Counted from the stretch's first letter, positions 24,089 through 32,544 are shown. The stretch is 64,000 nucleotides of DNA from Mesorhizobium sp. NFR06 (GCF_900115245.1 NZ_FOVT01000010.1:159476-223475), one strand, 5' to 3'. Notes: a model not told the origin generated them from the sequence alone. Numbers and translations are program-made.

Positions 24089-25005
24089 GCCATATTGTCC
24101 TTCGAGCCGGACATGAACTGGATGAACACATCCTCGAGGCTGGTCTCGCCGGGCTTCACCGTGACGCCCTTGTGCGCCTTCTCGACGTCGGCCAGCGCCT
24201 TTTCGAGCGCCGCCTTGTCGGAACCGACGACATGCAGCGTCGCGCCGAACGGCGCCACCTGGTCGACGCCCGGTCGGCCCTCCAGCGCCTCGGCCACCTG
24301 GTCGAGCCGCGGCCCCTGCAGCACGAAAGTGGTCAGCCCGGCATTCCGCACCACCTCGTCAACCGTGCCGGTGGCGAGCATCTTGCCGTAGGAGATGTAG
24401 CTGATGCGGTGGCAGCGCTCGGCTTCGTCCATGTAATGGGTGGAGACGAGCACGGTCAGCCCGCCGGCGGCCAGCCGGTGGATCTCGTCCCAGAATTCGC
24501 GTCGCGCCTTGGGATCGACACCGGCCGTCGGCTCGTCGAGCAGGAGCAGCTTCGGCTCGTGCATGATGCAGGCGGCCAGCGCCAGCCGCTGCTTCCAGCC
24601 GCCGGAAAGCGTACCGGCCAGCTGGTTGCGGCGGCTCGCCAGGCCGAGGTCTTGCAGCGTTCGCGCCACATATTGCTCGACCGGTCTCAGCCGGTAGAGC
24701 CGCGCCACGAATTCGAGATTCTCGCCGATCGTCAAATCCTCGTAGAACGAGAATTTCTGCGTCATGTAGCCGACTTCGCGTTTGATCCTGAGCGCATCGG
24801 TGCGGATGTCGAAGCCCAGCACCGTGCCGTCGCCCTCGTCCGGCGTCAAAAGCCCGCACATGATGCGGATGGTCGTCGTCTTTCCCGAGCCGTTCGGCCC
24901 GAGGAAGCCGACGATCTCGCCTTCGGCAACCGTCATCGTCACGTGGTCGACGACGGTCTTGTCGCCGAAGCGCTTGACCAGGCCGCGGACGTCGATGGCG
25001 TTCAT
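24085..25005 (-). CDS. ABC transporter ATP-binding protein (YbhF-like)
   Basis: A 306-residue single ATPase domain. Walker A is GPNGSGKTTT near residue 37, the signature is LSGGWKQRLALA near residue 135, and Walker B with D-loop is LLLLDEPTAGVDPKARREFWD. The switch histidine is in STHYMDEAERC. The C-terminal ~70 residues form the regulatory extension of DrrA/YbhF-type exporters. It powers the overlapping permease. The ATG at 25005 overlaps the end of the HlyD gene by 4 nt. Confidence 0.93.
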   Translation of the reverse strand: MNAIDVRGLVKRFGDKTVVDHVTMTVAEGEIVGFLGPNGSGKTTTIRIMCGLLTPDEGDGTVLGFDIRTDALRIKREVGYMTQKFSFYEDLTIGENLEFVARLYRLRPVEQYVARTLQDLGLASRRNQLAGTLSGGWKQRLALAACIMHEPKLLLLDEPTAGVDPKARREFWDEIHRLAAGGLTVLVSTHYMDEAERCHRISYISYGKMLATGTVDEVVRNAGLTTFVLQGPRLDQVAEALEGRPGVDQVAPFGATLHVVGSDKAALEKALADVEKAHKGVTVKPGETSLEDVFIQFMSGSKDNMA

Positions 25006-25955
25006 TGCCTCAGATCCGCGAGATCGACATCGACGATCTGGCCGGGCTGCAGCGGCCCGGCATCGCCCTCCGGCCGGGCCTCGACGAGATAGACCAGCTT
25101 CTGCCGGTTCTCGAGCGAGTAGATCACCGGCGGCGTGAATTCGGGATCGGGCGAGACATAGCTGACGCGCGCCTTCAGCCCCCCCCCGCAGCCGTCGCAA
25201 TGGACGTTGAGCTCAGTGCCGACCTTGATCGAGGAAAATGCGCGTTCGGGCACATAGACGCTGAGCTTGACGGCGCCATCCGGCAGCATCGAGATCACCG
25301 GCGCGGTCGGCCCGGCGGTGTCGCCTGGGTTGCGGATGACATCATTGACGCGGCCCGGCGACGGCGCCGTCAGCACCCGCTTCGACAGCCGCCACTCGGC
25401 CTGCTCCAGGGTCGAGCGCGCCTGCTTGACCTGGTTGTCGGCGGCCTTGATGGTCTCGGGCCGCGCTGGCAGATTGCCGACGGCGAGATTGGCCTCCGCC
25501 TGGCCGACCTGGGCGTTGGCGGTCTCGAGCGAAGCCGAGGCGGTATCGTAATCGGCCTGGGTGCCGGTGCCGCGCTTATAGAGATCGCTCGCGCGATCAT
25601 ATTTGCGCTTGGCGTCGGCGGCCTGGGCCCTTGCCATGTCGACCGCGGCCTTGAGCACGGCGATCTCATCGGGGCGCTTGCCCACCTGCAGGTCGGCAAG
25701 CTGCGCCTGTGCCTGCGCAAGCGCGGCCTCGGCCTGCGCCACCTCGATCTTGGCGTCGGCATCCTCGAGTGTCGCCACCGCCGTGCCGCTCTCGACGCGG
25801 TCGCCGCGTCTGACCGTCACCGTCGCCACCTGCGCCACCTCGATCGGCGCCATCAGCACATATTCGCCTTCGACATAGCCGACGGCTAAAGGCGCCGCCG
25901 GCGCGCAGGCGCCGAACAACTGCGCCGCAAGCGGCAGCGAACACAGAAAGCTCAT
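25002..25955 (-). CDS. HlyD/YbhG family periplasmic adaptor
   Basis: A 317-residue secretion adaptor. The first ~20 residues resemble a lipoprotein or signal segment (FLCSLPLAAQLFGACAPAA). A lipoyl-like half (VAQVATVTVRRGDRVESGTAVATLED) comes next, then a long coiled coil (about 70-185). The second lipoyl half and beta barrel follow (VLTAPSPGRVNDVIRNPGDTAGP, AVKLSVYVPERAF). It would bridge the inner-membrane exporter to an outer-membrane channel. A short run of cysteines (VHCDGCGGG) around residue 255 is unusual for the family. Confidence 0.9.
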   Translation of the reverse strand: MSFLCSLPLAAQLFGACAPAAPLAVGYVEGEYVLMAPIEVAQVATVTVRRGDRVESGTAVATLEDADAKIEVAQAEAALAQAQAQLADLQVGKRPDEIAVLKAAVDMARAQAADAKRKYDRASDLYKRGTGTQADYDTASASLETANAQVGQAEANLAVGNLPARPETIKAADNQVKQARSTLEQAEWRLSKRVLTAPSPGRVNDVIRNPGDTAGPTAPVISMLPDGAVKLSVYVPERAFSSIKVGTELNVHCDGCGGGLKARVSYVSPDPEFTPPVIYSLENRQKLVYLVEARPEGDAGPLQPGQIVDVDLADLRQ

Positions 25956-26656
25956 GGTTTGCCCTTCTTGCCGGCGGCCGGGTCACGTGCCGCAAGCATT
26001 GCCCTGAGGTTGTCGGTCGTGGCCGCCACCACCTTGGCGGCTTCGGCGTTGCCGATCTCGCGCCAGCCCATCCGGCGCATCACCGCTTCGCGCCCGATGC
26101 GGAAATAGATGACCTGGCCGATCACGGTGAAAACGGTGAGCTTGGTGGCTTCGCTCTCGGCCGGCTCGCCCGTCGCCTGCTCCCAGATCTGGCAAAACCG
26201 CCGGTGCGACGGCTCGAACACGCCGGCATAGATACGGTCGAGCGCCGCCGTCGGGTGCGAGAGCTCGCGAAGTACGAATTGTACGATCTCGCCGGCCTGC
26301 GGACTGGCCACGACGAAACCCACCATCCGCTCCAGTGCCGCGAATAGCTGGGTCCGGGCCGCCTCCGGGTCGAGCGGCGCGGCTGGATCTCCCTCACCCA
26401 GTGCCTGTCCGGCGATTCCCTGCATCGTCTCTACGATGAAGTCGGCGGCGGCTGCGCGCAGGCCTTCCTTACCGCCGAAGTGATAGGCGATCGAGCCGAT
26501 ATTGGCCTTTGCCTCCGCCGCGATCTCGCGCGTCGAGGTGCCGTCGAAACCTTGCCGTCCGAACAACTTCAGCGCCGCATGCACAAGTGACGCGCGCGTT
26601 TGATCGGCGCTGGTGGCCTCGCGCAATGGCTTCTTGAGGTTCGGTTCCTTGCTCAT
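25952..26656 (-). CDS. TetR family regulator with CecR-type (DUF1956) C-terminal domain
   Basis: The 234-residue repressor has a TetR HTH near residues 25-70 (LVHAALKLFGRQGFDGTSTREIAAEAKANIGSIAYHFGGKEGLRAAAA). The C-terminal ligand domain resembles DUF1956 (MVGFVVASPQAGEIVQFVLRELSHPTAALDRIY). In E. coli CecR (YbiH) controls ybhGFSR, the same set of genes as here. It is first in its operon and overlaps the HlyD gene by 4 nt. A 20-nt palindrome lies 9 nt upstream of its start, so it likely controls itself and the exporter. Confidence 0.92.
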   Translation of the reverse strand: MSKEPNLKKPLREATSADQTRASLVHAALKLFGRQGFDGTSTREIAAEAKANIGSIAYHFGGKEGLRAAAADFIVETMQGIAGQALGEGDPAAPLDPEAARTQLFAALERMVGFVVASPQAGEIVQFVLRELSHPTAALDRIYAGVFEPSHRRFCQIWEQATGEPAESEATKLTVFTVIGQVIYFRIGREAVMRRMGWREIGNAEAAKVVAATTDNLRAMLAARDPAAGKKGKP

Positions 26657-26665
26657 GCCGCAACT

Positions 26666-26685
26666 TTAATCAATCGATTGATTAA
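26666..26685. promoter_or_regulatory. Perfect 20-bp palindrome, operator of the CecR-type operon
   Basis: TTAATCAATCGATTGATTAA is fully self-complementary. It is AT-rich in a GC-rich setting and lies 9 nt before the regulator start, where a TetR-family dimer would block transcription of the whole four-gene operon. It also faces the CYTH gene 61 nt away. Confidence 0.7.
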
Positions 26686-26746
26686 TGTCAAATTGAGTCT
26701 CGACCCGGCTTGCCTTCGCGACCCGCGCGCGCTTTAGTGCGCGGCC

Positions 26747-27220
26747 ATGGGCAAGGAAGTCGAGCGCAAGTTCCTGGTCTCTGACCCCGCCTGGCGCAGC
26801 CTGGTCGAGGCGGAGATCCGCATTCGCCAATTCTACGTTGCCGCCCAGCCCGGCCGCACGGTGCGCGTCCGCATCAGCGACGGGCGCTCCGCCAAGCTGA
26901 CGCTGAAGTTCGGCGACAGGGCGCGCGAACGCGACGAATTCGAATATCCGATTCCTCTCCACGACGCTGAGGAGCTGATGGCGTTCGCCGTCGGACGTGT
27001 CATCGAGAAGACACGCCACCATGTTAGACACCGCGGCTATCTCTATGAAGTCGATGTGTTCGGCGGAAAGCTCGCGGGTTTGGTAGTCGCCGAGCTGGAG
27101 ACGCCGGAGCACGTATCTGACGAAATGCTGCCCGACTGGCTCGGCCGTGAGGTGACCGGCGAGTCGAGGTTTTACAACGCGTCGCTGGCCCTCGGGGGGA
27201 TTCCGGAGATCGCCGCATGA
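26747..27220 (+). CDS. CYTH domain protein (triphosphate tunnel metalloenzyme)
   Basis: A 157-residue single CYTH domain. It opens with the metal-binding motif EVERKFLV (E-x-E-x-K). Basic tunnel residues follow in RQFYVAAQPGRTVRVRISDGRSAKLTLKFG, and acidic ones in YEVDVFGGKLAGLVVAELE. Short bacterial CYTH proteins hydrolyse inorganic triphosphate or related compounds. The stop overlaps the CHAD gene start (ATGA). E. coli YgiF joins CYTH and CHAD in one chain; here they are two coupled genes. Confidence 0.9.
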   Translation: MGKEVERKFLVSDPAWRSLVEAEIRIRQFYVAAQPGRTVRVRISDGRSAKLTLKFGDRARERDEFEYPIPLHDAEELMAFAVGRVIEKTRHHVRHRGYLYEVDVFGGKLAGLVVAELETPEHVSDEMLPDWLGREVTGESRFYNASLALGGIPEIAA

Positions 27221-28149
27221 GCTTCCGCATCGATCCGCGCTTGCCGCTGACCGGCGAGGTCAGGCGCATATTGGCCGACGAGATCGGCAAGGCCGTCGGT
27301 CATCTCGAGACGGCGCGCGAGAAGCCGGAGCAGGGGCTGCACAAATGCCGCAAGCGGCTCAAAAGCTTGCGCGCCCTGCTGCGCCTGGTTCGCTCCGGGG
27401 ACGAACCGTTCTGCCAGACCGAGAATGAGTGCTACAAGCAGGTGTCGGCGCTGCTGGCCGGTCCGCGCGAGGCGACCGCGCTCATCGAAACCGTCGACCG
27501 TTTGGCCGATGCCTTTCCCGAACAATCGGCCGGTGGCGGCCTTGATCCGGTGCGTGATCGGCTGGTGCTGCGCCAGCACGATCTGCATGCCGGTCCTGGC
27601 CTCGACGCCGCCATCAATGCGGCGATAGCGGCTTGCCGGGAGGGACTGGTACGCATCGAAAGGCTGGCCCTGCCCGATCAGCCGGAGCAGGCGGCCGACA
27701 TTCTGGCCGACGGCGCACGCGCCATCTTGCGACGGGCGAAGAAGGCGCTGGACAAGGCCGAGTCGCGTGGCGCGGACGAGGATTTCCACGATCTGCGCAA
27801 GGCGGCCAAGACGCATTCCATGCATCTGTCGTTGCTCGGCCGCTTGTGGCCGACGCCGATCAAGGCGCGCCGCAAGGCGGTCGACAAGCTCGGCGAACAG
27901 CTCGGCGAATTGCACGACGTCTTCGTCATGCGCGCGCTGCTCGATGCCGAAGGCGAGCCGCTCGGCCCCGCCGACGAAACCAAGCTGCTGCGCAAGTTGT
28001 TGAAGCGCTCCGAAAAGAGCCTGACCAAGGCCTGCCTTGCCGATGCCGCCGACCTGTTCGGCGACAGTCCAAAACGCTCGGCCAAGAGGCTCGCCCGCAA
28101 GGCGCGCGACGATCTCGCCGGCCCGCAGGAAGAAGCGAAAGCGGCCTGA
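27217..28149 (+). CDS. CHAD domain protein
   Basis: A 310-residue helical protein with the conserved histidines and basic residues of CHAD: EQGLHKCRKRLKSLRALLRLVR near residue 30, and DFHDLRKAAKTHSMHLSLLGRLWP, then LGEQLGELHDVFVMRALL. CHAD domains bind polyphosphate and are found at polyphosphate granules. The coupling with a CYTH triphosphatase fits a polyphosphate-related job. The C-terminal end is lysine-rich. Confidence 0.9.
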   Translation: MSFRIDPRLPLTGEVRRILADEIGKAVGHLETAREKPEQGLHKCRKRLKSLRALLRLVRSGDEPFCQTENECYKQVSALLAGPREATALIETVDRLADAFPEQSAGGGLDPVRDRLVLRQHDLHAGPGLDAAINAAIAACREGLVRIERLALPDQPEQAADILADGARAILRRAKKALDKAESRGADEDFHDLRKAAKTHSMHLSLLGRLWPTPIKARRKAVDKLGEQLGELHDVFVMRALLDAEGEPLGPADETKLLRKLLKRSEKSLTKACLADAADLFGDSPKRSAKRLARKARDDLAGPQEEAKAA

Positions 28150-28190
28150 TCGTGGCCTAATCAGCCGGCTTGTGGTAATCGCCGTCTGGC

Positions 28191-29018
28191 ATGACTGCGC
28201 CGGCCGAAACCCTCCTGGACCGAATTGGCCGCTGGCTTGCCGGCCGGCTGCAGGACGAATCCTCGGGCTATGAACCCTATACGCCGTCCGACGCCGAAAC
28301 CTTGCGCCGCACGCTGCAGCCCGGCGACATCCTGCTCGTCGAAGGCAATCAGAAAATCTCCGCGGTGATCAAGTATCTCACCCAGTCGACCTGGTCGCAT
28401 GCCGCCTTCTATATTGGCGATATCCTGCCTGATCCCGAGGATGGATCGGAACGGCCGCGCCTGATCGAGGTCACGCTCGGCGAAGGCTGTGTCGCCGTGC
28501 CCTTGTCGCGCTACCGCACCTACAACACCCGCATCTGCCGGGCGAGCGGGCTCACGCCGGAGGATCGCGACAAGGTCGTTGCCTTTATGGTCGGCAAGCT
28601 GGGTCTCAGATACGACCTCAAGAACATCTTCGACATGCTGCGCTATTTCATGCCGACCCCACCGGTGCCGGTGCGCTGGCGCCGCCGCATGCTGGCCTTC
28701 GGCTCCGGCGATCCGACGCGCGCCATCTGCTCGACGCTGATTGCCGAGGCCTATGGCCAGATCCGCTATCCGATCCTGCCTGAGATCACGCGGGCGCCGG
28801 GCCGCGCCTCGGCGCAATCGAGCTATATGCGGCGCGAAATCCTGCATATCCGCCACCATTCGCTCTACACGCCGCGCGACTTCGACCTGTCGCCCTTCTT
28901 CCGCATCGTCAAGCCAACACTGGAATATGGTTTCGACTACCGGGCAGTGACGTGGGGGGACAAGGCAAACATGGACGCCGCAGCCGCAAAGGCTGGCGCA
29001 ATCGCCTCAGACACGTGA
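28191..29018 (+). CDS. YiiX/YebB-like permuted papain-fold (NlpC/P60-type) hydrolase
   Basis: A 275-residue soluble protein. It shows the family's order of motifs: LQPGDILLVEGNQKISAVIKYLTQSTWSHAAFYIGD near residues 43-80 with the His of W-S-H, then RLIEVTLGEGCVAVPLSRY. ICSTLIAEAYGQ near residue 180 carries the Cys. In permuted NlpC/P60 proteins His comes before Cys, as here. They cut amide or ester bonds in lipids or peptides. No signal peptide is evident. It follows the CHAD gene by 41 nt, so it may share the transcript. Confidence 0.82.
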   Translation: MTAPAETLLDRIGRWLAGRLQDESSGYEPYTPSDAETLRRTLQPGDILLVEGNQKISAVIKYLTQSTWSHAAFYIGDILPDPEDGSERPRLIEVTLGEGCVAVPLSRYRTYNTRICRASGLTPEDRDKVVAFMVGKLGLRYDLKNIFDMLRYFMPTPPVPVRWRRRMLAFGSGDPTRAICSTLIAEAYGQIRYPILPEITRAPGRASAQSSYMRREILHIRHHSLYTPRDFDLSPFFRIVKPTLEYGFDYRAVTWGDKANMDAAAAKAGAIASDT

Positions 29019-29032
29019 TGGCTTTCGGCCTA

Positions 29033-29081
29033 ATGCATGTCGCCCAGAAGTGTGCAGCGGTTCTGGGGCAACGACATGCAT
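29033..29081. repeat. Family D hairpin D2
   Basis: ATGCATGTCG (29033-29042) and CGACATGCAT (29072-29081) are perfectly inverted. Inside them CCCAGAA and TTCTGGG add a second stem. It starts 14 nt behind a stop codon and may be a terminator or processing structure. Confidence 0.6.
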
Positions 29082-29155
29082 CAAAACAAGTCAGGACATG
29101 TTCCCATGGCGTGGCCTACCGCTATCGGCCGAGGTGCGGCAAATGGCGGCCTGCA

Positions 29156-30532
29156 TCACGCCGAAACCGCAGTAGCGCCTTGGTTTTCGGCTCTGCGTTC
29201 GACCCAGACATGGACCGGTTCGTCCCGGCCGCGGATGCTCACCGGTCCATGATCGCGCGCCTTCAACTGTATCGTGGGGGATTCCGCCTTCGCGGTCTCA
29301 ATCAGTCGTGACCCAAAGCAAATATTCGCCCGAAGCTCACGGCAGAGCGACTGCAAACGGCTGGCGACGTTGACGGTGTCGCCCACCACCGCGAAGGACA
29401 GATTGCGTTCGCTGCCGACCGCGCCGACGACGACCGCGCCATATTGAGCACCGATCCGAACGTCCAGCGACGGGTATCCCCTGGACACCCGCTGTATATT
29501 CCAGTCTTCGAGAGCGGCGATCATCGCTTCAGCGCACTGGATGGCCCGGGTCGCGTCGTCATGGCTGGCTTGCGGAACCCCGAATGTCGCCATGATGCAA
29601 TCGCCGATATAGTTGTCGACCGTGCCGTTGTGGTCGAAAACGACCTGCTCCATGCGACGGTGGAACTGACGCAGAAGTTCGAACACTGCTTCGGCCGGAT
29701 GATCCTCGGAATAGTGTGTGAAGCCGACGATATCGGCGAACAACACCGCGATATCCTGTCGGCGTACCGGGCCGAAGGGCTCGTCATCCGTGGCAAGCTG
29801 GTCGACGACATTGGGCGAAAAATGCCGGGCGAGGTTGGCGCGGGCGCGCTCTGCCTTGACATAGTCTTCCGACAGACGCCGGGAACGAGAGACGACCAGC
29901 GCCATGATCGCGCCGATAATCAGCACGACCAACACATTGGTCGCCTGGGCGAATGTATCGACGAAATTGGGGTTGAGATAGAGGTTCAGTCGCTCTGTCA
30001 TCGGCAGCGAATAGAGGTTCGTCGCCGGAATGACGGTTCCCGCATGAAAAATCACCCATCCCACCCCGATCGACCACGTCAAGGCCGCCAGTGCGCCGAG
30101 ATAGAGCGCCAATCGTGTCGAAAGGGTCAGCGCGCCAAGGCATACGAAGATCAGCAGGAATTTGAAGCTGCCCTCGCGCAGTTGCATCGCGGCCGGCGCG
30201 ACCTCCACGGAAAACGGGTTGGGCGTTACCAGCAGAACGGTCAACAGAATGATGTCCAGCGTACCGGCGAGATAACCGATCCACCATGGCGCCGTGCGTC
30301 GGCGCGCAAAGAGAAACTGGATCAGGCCGACGAACTGGAACAGGACAAGGCCCGCCAGCACGAAGAGCAGGGCGGCATCCCACCGGCTGATCAGTGAAAA
30401 GAAGCAGGAGATCGCGGCGAGCGACGCCGTACGCGCCCAGAACTGCAATGCAGCCCCTTGGCGTTCTGCGCGCTCCCGCAAATTTTTCAGGCGCGAATAG
30501 CGGCGGAGTTCAAGTGTTGGCGCGGTCGGCAT
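29156..30532 (-). CDS. Membrane-anchored class III adenylate/guanylate cyclase
   Basis: The 458-residue protein has about six membrane helices in the first ~220 residues, a short helical linker (SEDYVKAERARANLARHFSP) and a class III cyclase domain (~265-430). Metal aspartates are in VLFADIVGFTHYSEDH and IGDCIMATFG, and the transition-state pattern is GDTVNVASRLQSL. The base-selecting positions are odd: DNYIGD has Asn where adenylate cyclases have Lys, and FAVVGD has Ala where Thr/Asp is usual. The start is uncertain (ATGs also at 30568 and 30598); no clear ribosome site separates them. Confidence 0.85.
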   Translation of the reverse strand: MPTAPTLELRRYSRLKNLRERAERQGAALQFWARTASLAAISCFFSLISRWDAALLFVLAGLVLFQFVGLIQFLFARRRTAPWWIGYLAGTLDIILLTVLLVTPNPFSVEVAPAAMQLREGSFKFLLIFVCLGALTLSTRLALYLGALAALTWSIGVGWVIFHAGTVIPATNLYSLPMTERLNLYLNPNFVDTFAQATNVLVVLIIGAIMALVVSRSRRLSEDYVKAERARANLARHFSPNVVDQLATDDEPFGPVRRQDIAVLFADIVGFTHYSEDHPAEAVFELLRQFHRRMEQVVFDHNGTVDNYIGDCIMATFGVPQASHDDATRAIQCAEAMIAALEDWNIQRVSRGYPSLDVRIGAQYGAVVVGAVGSERNLSFAVVGDTVNVASRLQSLCRELRANICFGSRLIETAKAESPTIQLKARDHGPVSIRGRDEPVHVWVERRAENQGATAVSA

Positions 30533-30723
30533 AGGATCATTTCGATTTCGCGGGGACGTGTCACGCATTCGGCAAACCCGCTTTCTACAGTCCGGCAAAT
30601 CAGTGGGCGAACTCTATCATGGTTGTGGCTTCATTTTTGAAGCGCGGCTGCGCGGTCGTTATCGCTGGTCGCGCGACAAAGCTCAGTCGCCGGATGCAAT
30701 CCTGCTCGGAATGATTGGCCATG

Positions 30724-31524
30724 TCAGGCGGGCAAGGGACGTCCCTTTGCCGCCACGGCGGGCTGGTCCGACCGCGCGCCGGCATCGCGCGGATGCGGCC
30801 CGATCGGCATGATCGCGGGAAACGGCGTCGCCCCGAAGGCAAAGGTCCATTTGTAGCCGGTGAGCTGGTCCTCCGGCGTGGTGTGCTGGTCGTGATGGGC
30901 AAGCAGCCTGGCGCGTTCGGCGAGCTCCTCGGCCTCGCGCCGCAGCATCTCCGCCGTTTCCGGCCGCATCCGCCTGGAGAAGCTGATGAAGGTCGCGTCT
31001 TGTTCCATATGGGCGATCGCCCAGCCGATGAAGTTCTTGTTGGTCGTCTCGAAATGCGGCTTCAGCGGCCCCTCGAAATCCCACTGGATCGGCGTCTCGA
31101 CGAGCAATCGTGCCGACAGCCCGCGTCCCAGCGCCACCAGCCCGAGCTCCTCCAGGTCGCGCAGATAAAGGAACATCGAAGCTTCGCTCAGGCCTTGCGA
31201 GCGCATGATGCCCTGCGGCGTGAACTTCTCCGACAGCATGATGAAGACAAACAGCAGCGCCGGCCGCGCCGCGAGCCTGCGTTCAATTTCGGGCCCGACG
31301 CGGTTGGCCGGGCCAGGCCCCCGGTTCATCGCGCCGAGCACGTTCTCCAGTTCGACTTCGGCCGCCGCGCAGATCTCCATGAGCCGGTCGAGCTTGCAAT
31401 TCTTCTCATGGAAGATGCGCTTCACCGTCGGCTCGGAAACGCCCATGCGTTCGGCGAGCGTCCGATAGGTCAGGCCCTTGGCCTTCAGCGTCCGTTTCAG
31501 CGCCTCGAAGATCGGACCGTTCAT
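30724..31524 (-). CDS. XRE family transcriptional regulator with long C-terminal domain
   Basis: The N-terminal 60 residues form a Cro/CI HTH (FEALKRTLKAKGLTYRTLAERMGVSEPTVKRIFHEKNCKLDRLMEICAAA). The remaining ~200 residues are helical with a possible second winged helix (QGIMRSQGLSEASMFLYLRDLEELGLVALGRGLSARLLVE). GAGG lies 8 nt before the ATG at 31524; a GTG at 31533 is less likely. It is divergent from a secreted SMP-30-like protein. Repeated AGTATCG half-sites lie between them, which suggests that it controls itself and that gene. Confidence 0.85.
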   Translation of the reverse strand: MNGPIFEALKRTLKAKGLTYRTLAERMGVSEPTVKRIFHEKNCKLDRLMEICAAAEVELENVLGAMNRGPGPANRVGPEIERRLAARPALLFVFIMLSEKFTPQGIMRSQGLSEASMFLYLRDLEELGLVALGRGLSARLLVETPIQWDFEGPLKPHFETTNKNFIGWAIAHMEQDATFISFSRRMRPETAEMLRREAEELAERARLLAHHDQHTTPEDQLTGYKWTFAFGATPFPAIMPIGPHPRDAGARSDQPAVAAKGRPLPA

Positions 31525-31548
31525 GGATTGCACCTCATTCGCGCGATT

Positions 31549-31598
31549 TAGTATCGAACTGCGATACTAGTCTCGTTCCGGCTTCCAAGAAAGTATCG
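31549..31598. promoter_or_regulatory. Operator array of the XRE regulator
   Basis: TAGTATCG (31549-31556), AACTG, then CGATACTA (31562-31569) form a perfect 8-bp inverted repeat. A third half-site AGTATCG lies at 31592-31598. The array sits 25 nt from the regulator start and about 40 nt from the SMP-30-like start, in the shared promoter region. Confidence 0.6.
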
Positions 31599-31639
31599 AA
31601 AACCTTAGCTCTTCCGCCATCAACACCAGGAGAGCATCC

Positions 31640-32497
31640 ATGCAACGCCTCATCGCCTCTACCGTCCTCGCCGCCATCGGTGCTGCCGCCATATCCGTTG
31701 CGCAGGCCGAAGAACTGTGGCGCGCCGCCGGCTTCGAGCAGCCGGAATCGGCGCTTGTCGATACCGCCCACAACCGCATCGTCGTCTCCAACATCGTCGG
31801 CAATCCCGGCGAGGCGGATGGCAACGGCTACCTGTCGCTCTTGTCGATGGACGGCAAGGTCGTCACCCGCCACTGGGTGGGCGGCATGGACGCGCCCAAG
31901 GGCATGGCGATCGCGGGCGGCAAGCTCTACGCCGCCGACATCACCAAGGTGCGCGTCGTCGATCTCGCCAGCGGCAGACTGGTTTCGACCATCGAGGTGC
32001 CCGGCGCCGTCTTCCTCAACGACATGACCGCGGACAGCGCCGGCAAGGTCTATGTCAGCGACATGCTGGCCGACACGATCTACCGCATCGACGGCGACAA
32101 GTCGGAGCCGTTCGTCAAGGATGCGCTGCTTGCCTCGCCCAATGGTGTGTTCGCCGATGGAGGCAGGCTGATCGTCGCGTCCTGGGGCAAGGGCATCAAG
32201 CCTGACTTCAGCACCGCGGAGCCGGGCGGCCTCATGTCGGTCGATCTGTCGAGCAGGAAAGTGACGCCTTTGCCAGGCGCGCAGAATTTCGCCGACCTCG
32301 ACGGCGTCGTCGCCATCGGTGACACCATCTACGCCACCGCCTACATGACCGGCACGCTTTACCGCTACGAGCCCGGCGCGGCGCCGCAAACGGTCGCCAC
32401 CTTCAAGCCGGGCAGCGCCGACATCGGCACCGACGGCAAGCGCATTTTCGTGCCGCTGATGGGCGAGGGCGGGATCGTCGCGCTCAAAATCGACTGA
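31640..32497 (+). CDS. Secreted SMP-30/gluconolactonase-like beta-propeller protein
   Basis: A 285-residue protein with a signal peptide (about residues 1-23, ending ISVAQAEE). Repeated propeller strands follow: ESALVDTAHNRIVVSNIVGNPGEADGNGYLSLLSMDG, GGKLYAADITKVRVVDLASG, LNDMTADSAGKVYVSDMLADTIYRID, SPNGVFADGGRLIVASWGKG, and ADLDGVVAIGDTIYATAYMTGTLYRY. Metal ligands like those of SMP-30 (E, N, D) have candidates in ESALVD, FLNDMT and DLDG. Lactonase activity is not proven. AGGAGAG precedes the ATG. Probably under the divergent XRE regulator. Confidence 0.82.
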   Translation: MQRLIASTVLAAIGAAAISVAQAEELWRAAGFEQPESALVDTAHNRIVVSNIVGNPGEADGNGYLSLLSMDGKVVTRHWVGGMDAPKGMAIAGGKLYAADITKVRVVDLASGRLVSTIEVPGAVFLNDMTADSAGKVYVSDMLADTIYRIDGDKSEPFVKDALLASPNGVFADGGRLIVASWGKGIKPDFSTAEPGGLMSVDLSSRKVTPLPGAQNFADLDGVVAIGDTIYATAYMTGTLYRYEPGAAPQTVATFKPGSADIGTDGKRIFVPLMGEGGIVALKID

Positions 32498-32544
32498 TGC
32501 GTGTCGTCCGAAACGCGCAGCAGTTTTGGCAGAACGACATGCAC
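32497..32544. repeat. Family D hairpin D3
   Basis: ATGCGTGTCG and CGACATGCAC are imperfectly inverted around a spacer containing GAAACGCGCAGCAGTTTTGG. It begins at the last base of the SMP-30-like stop codon, as the other D copies begin right behind genes. Confidence 0.45.
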
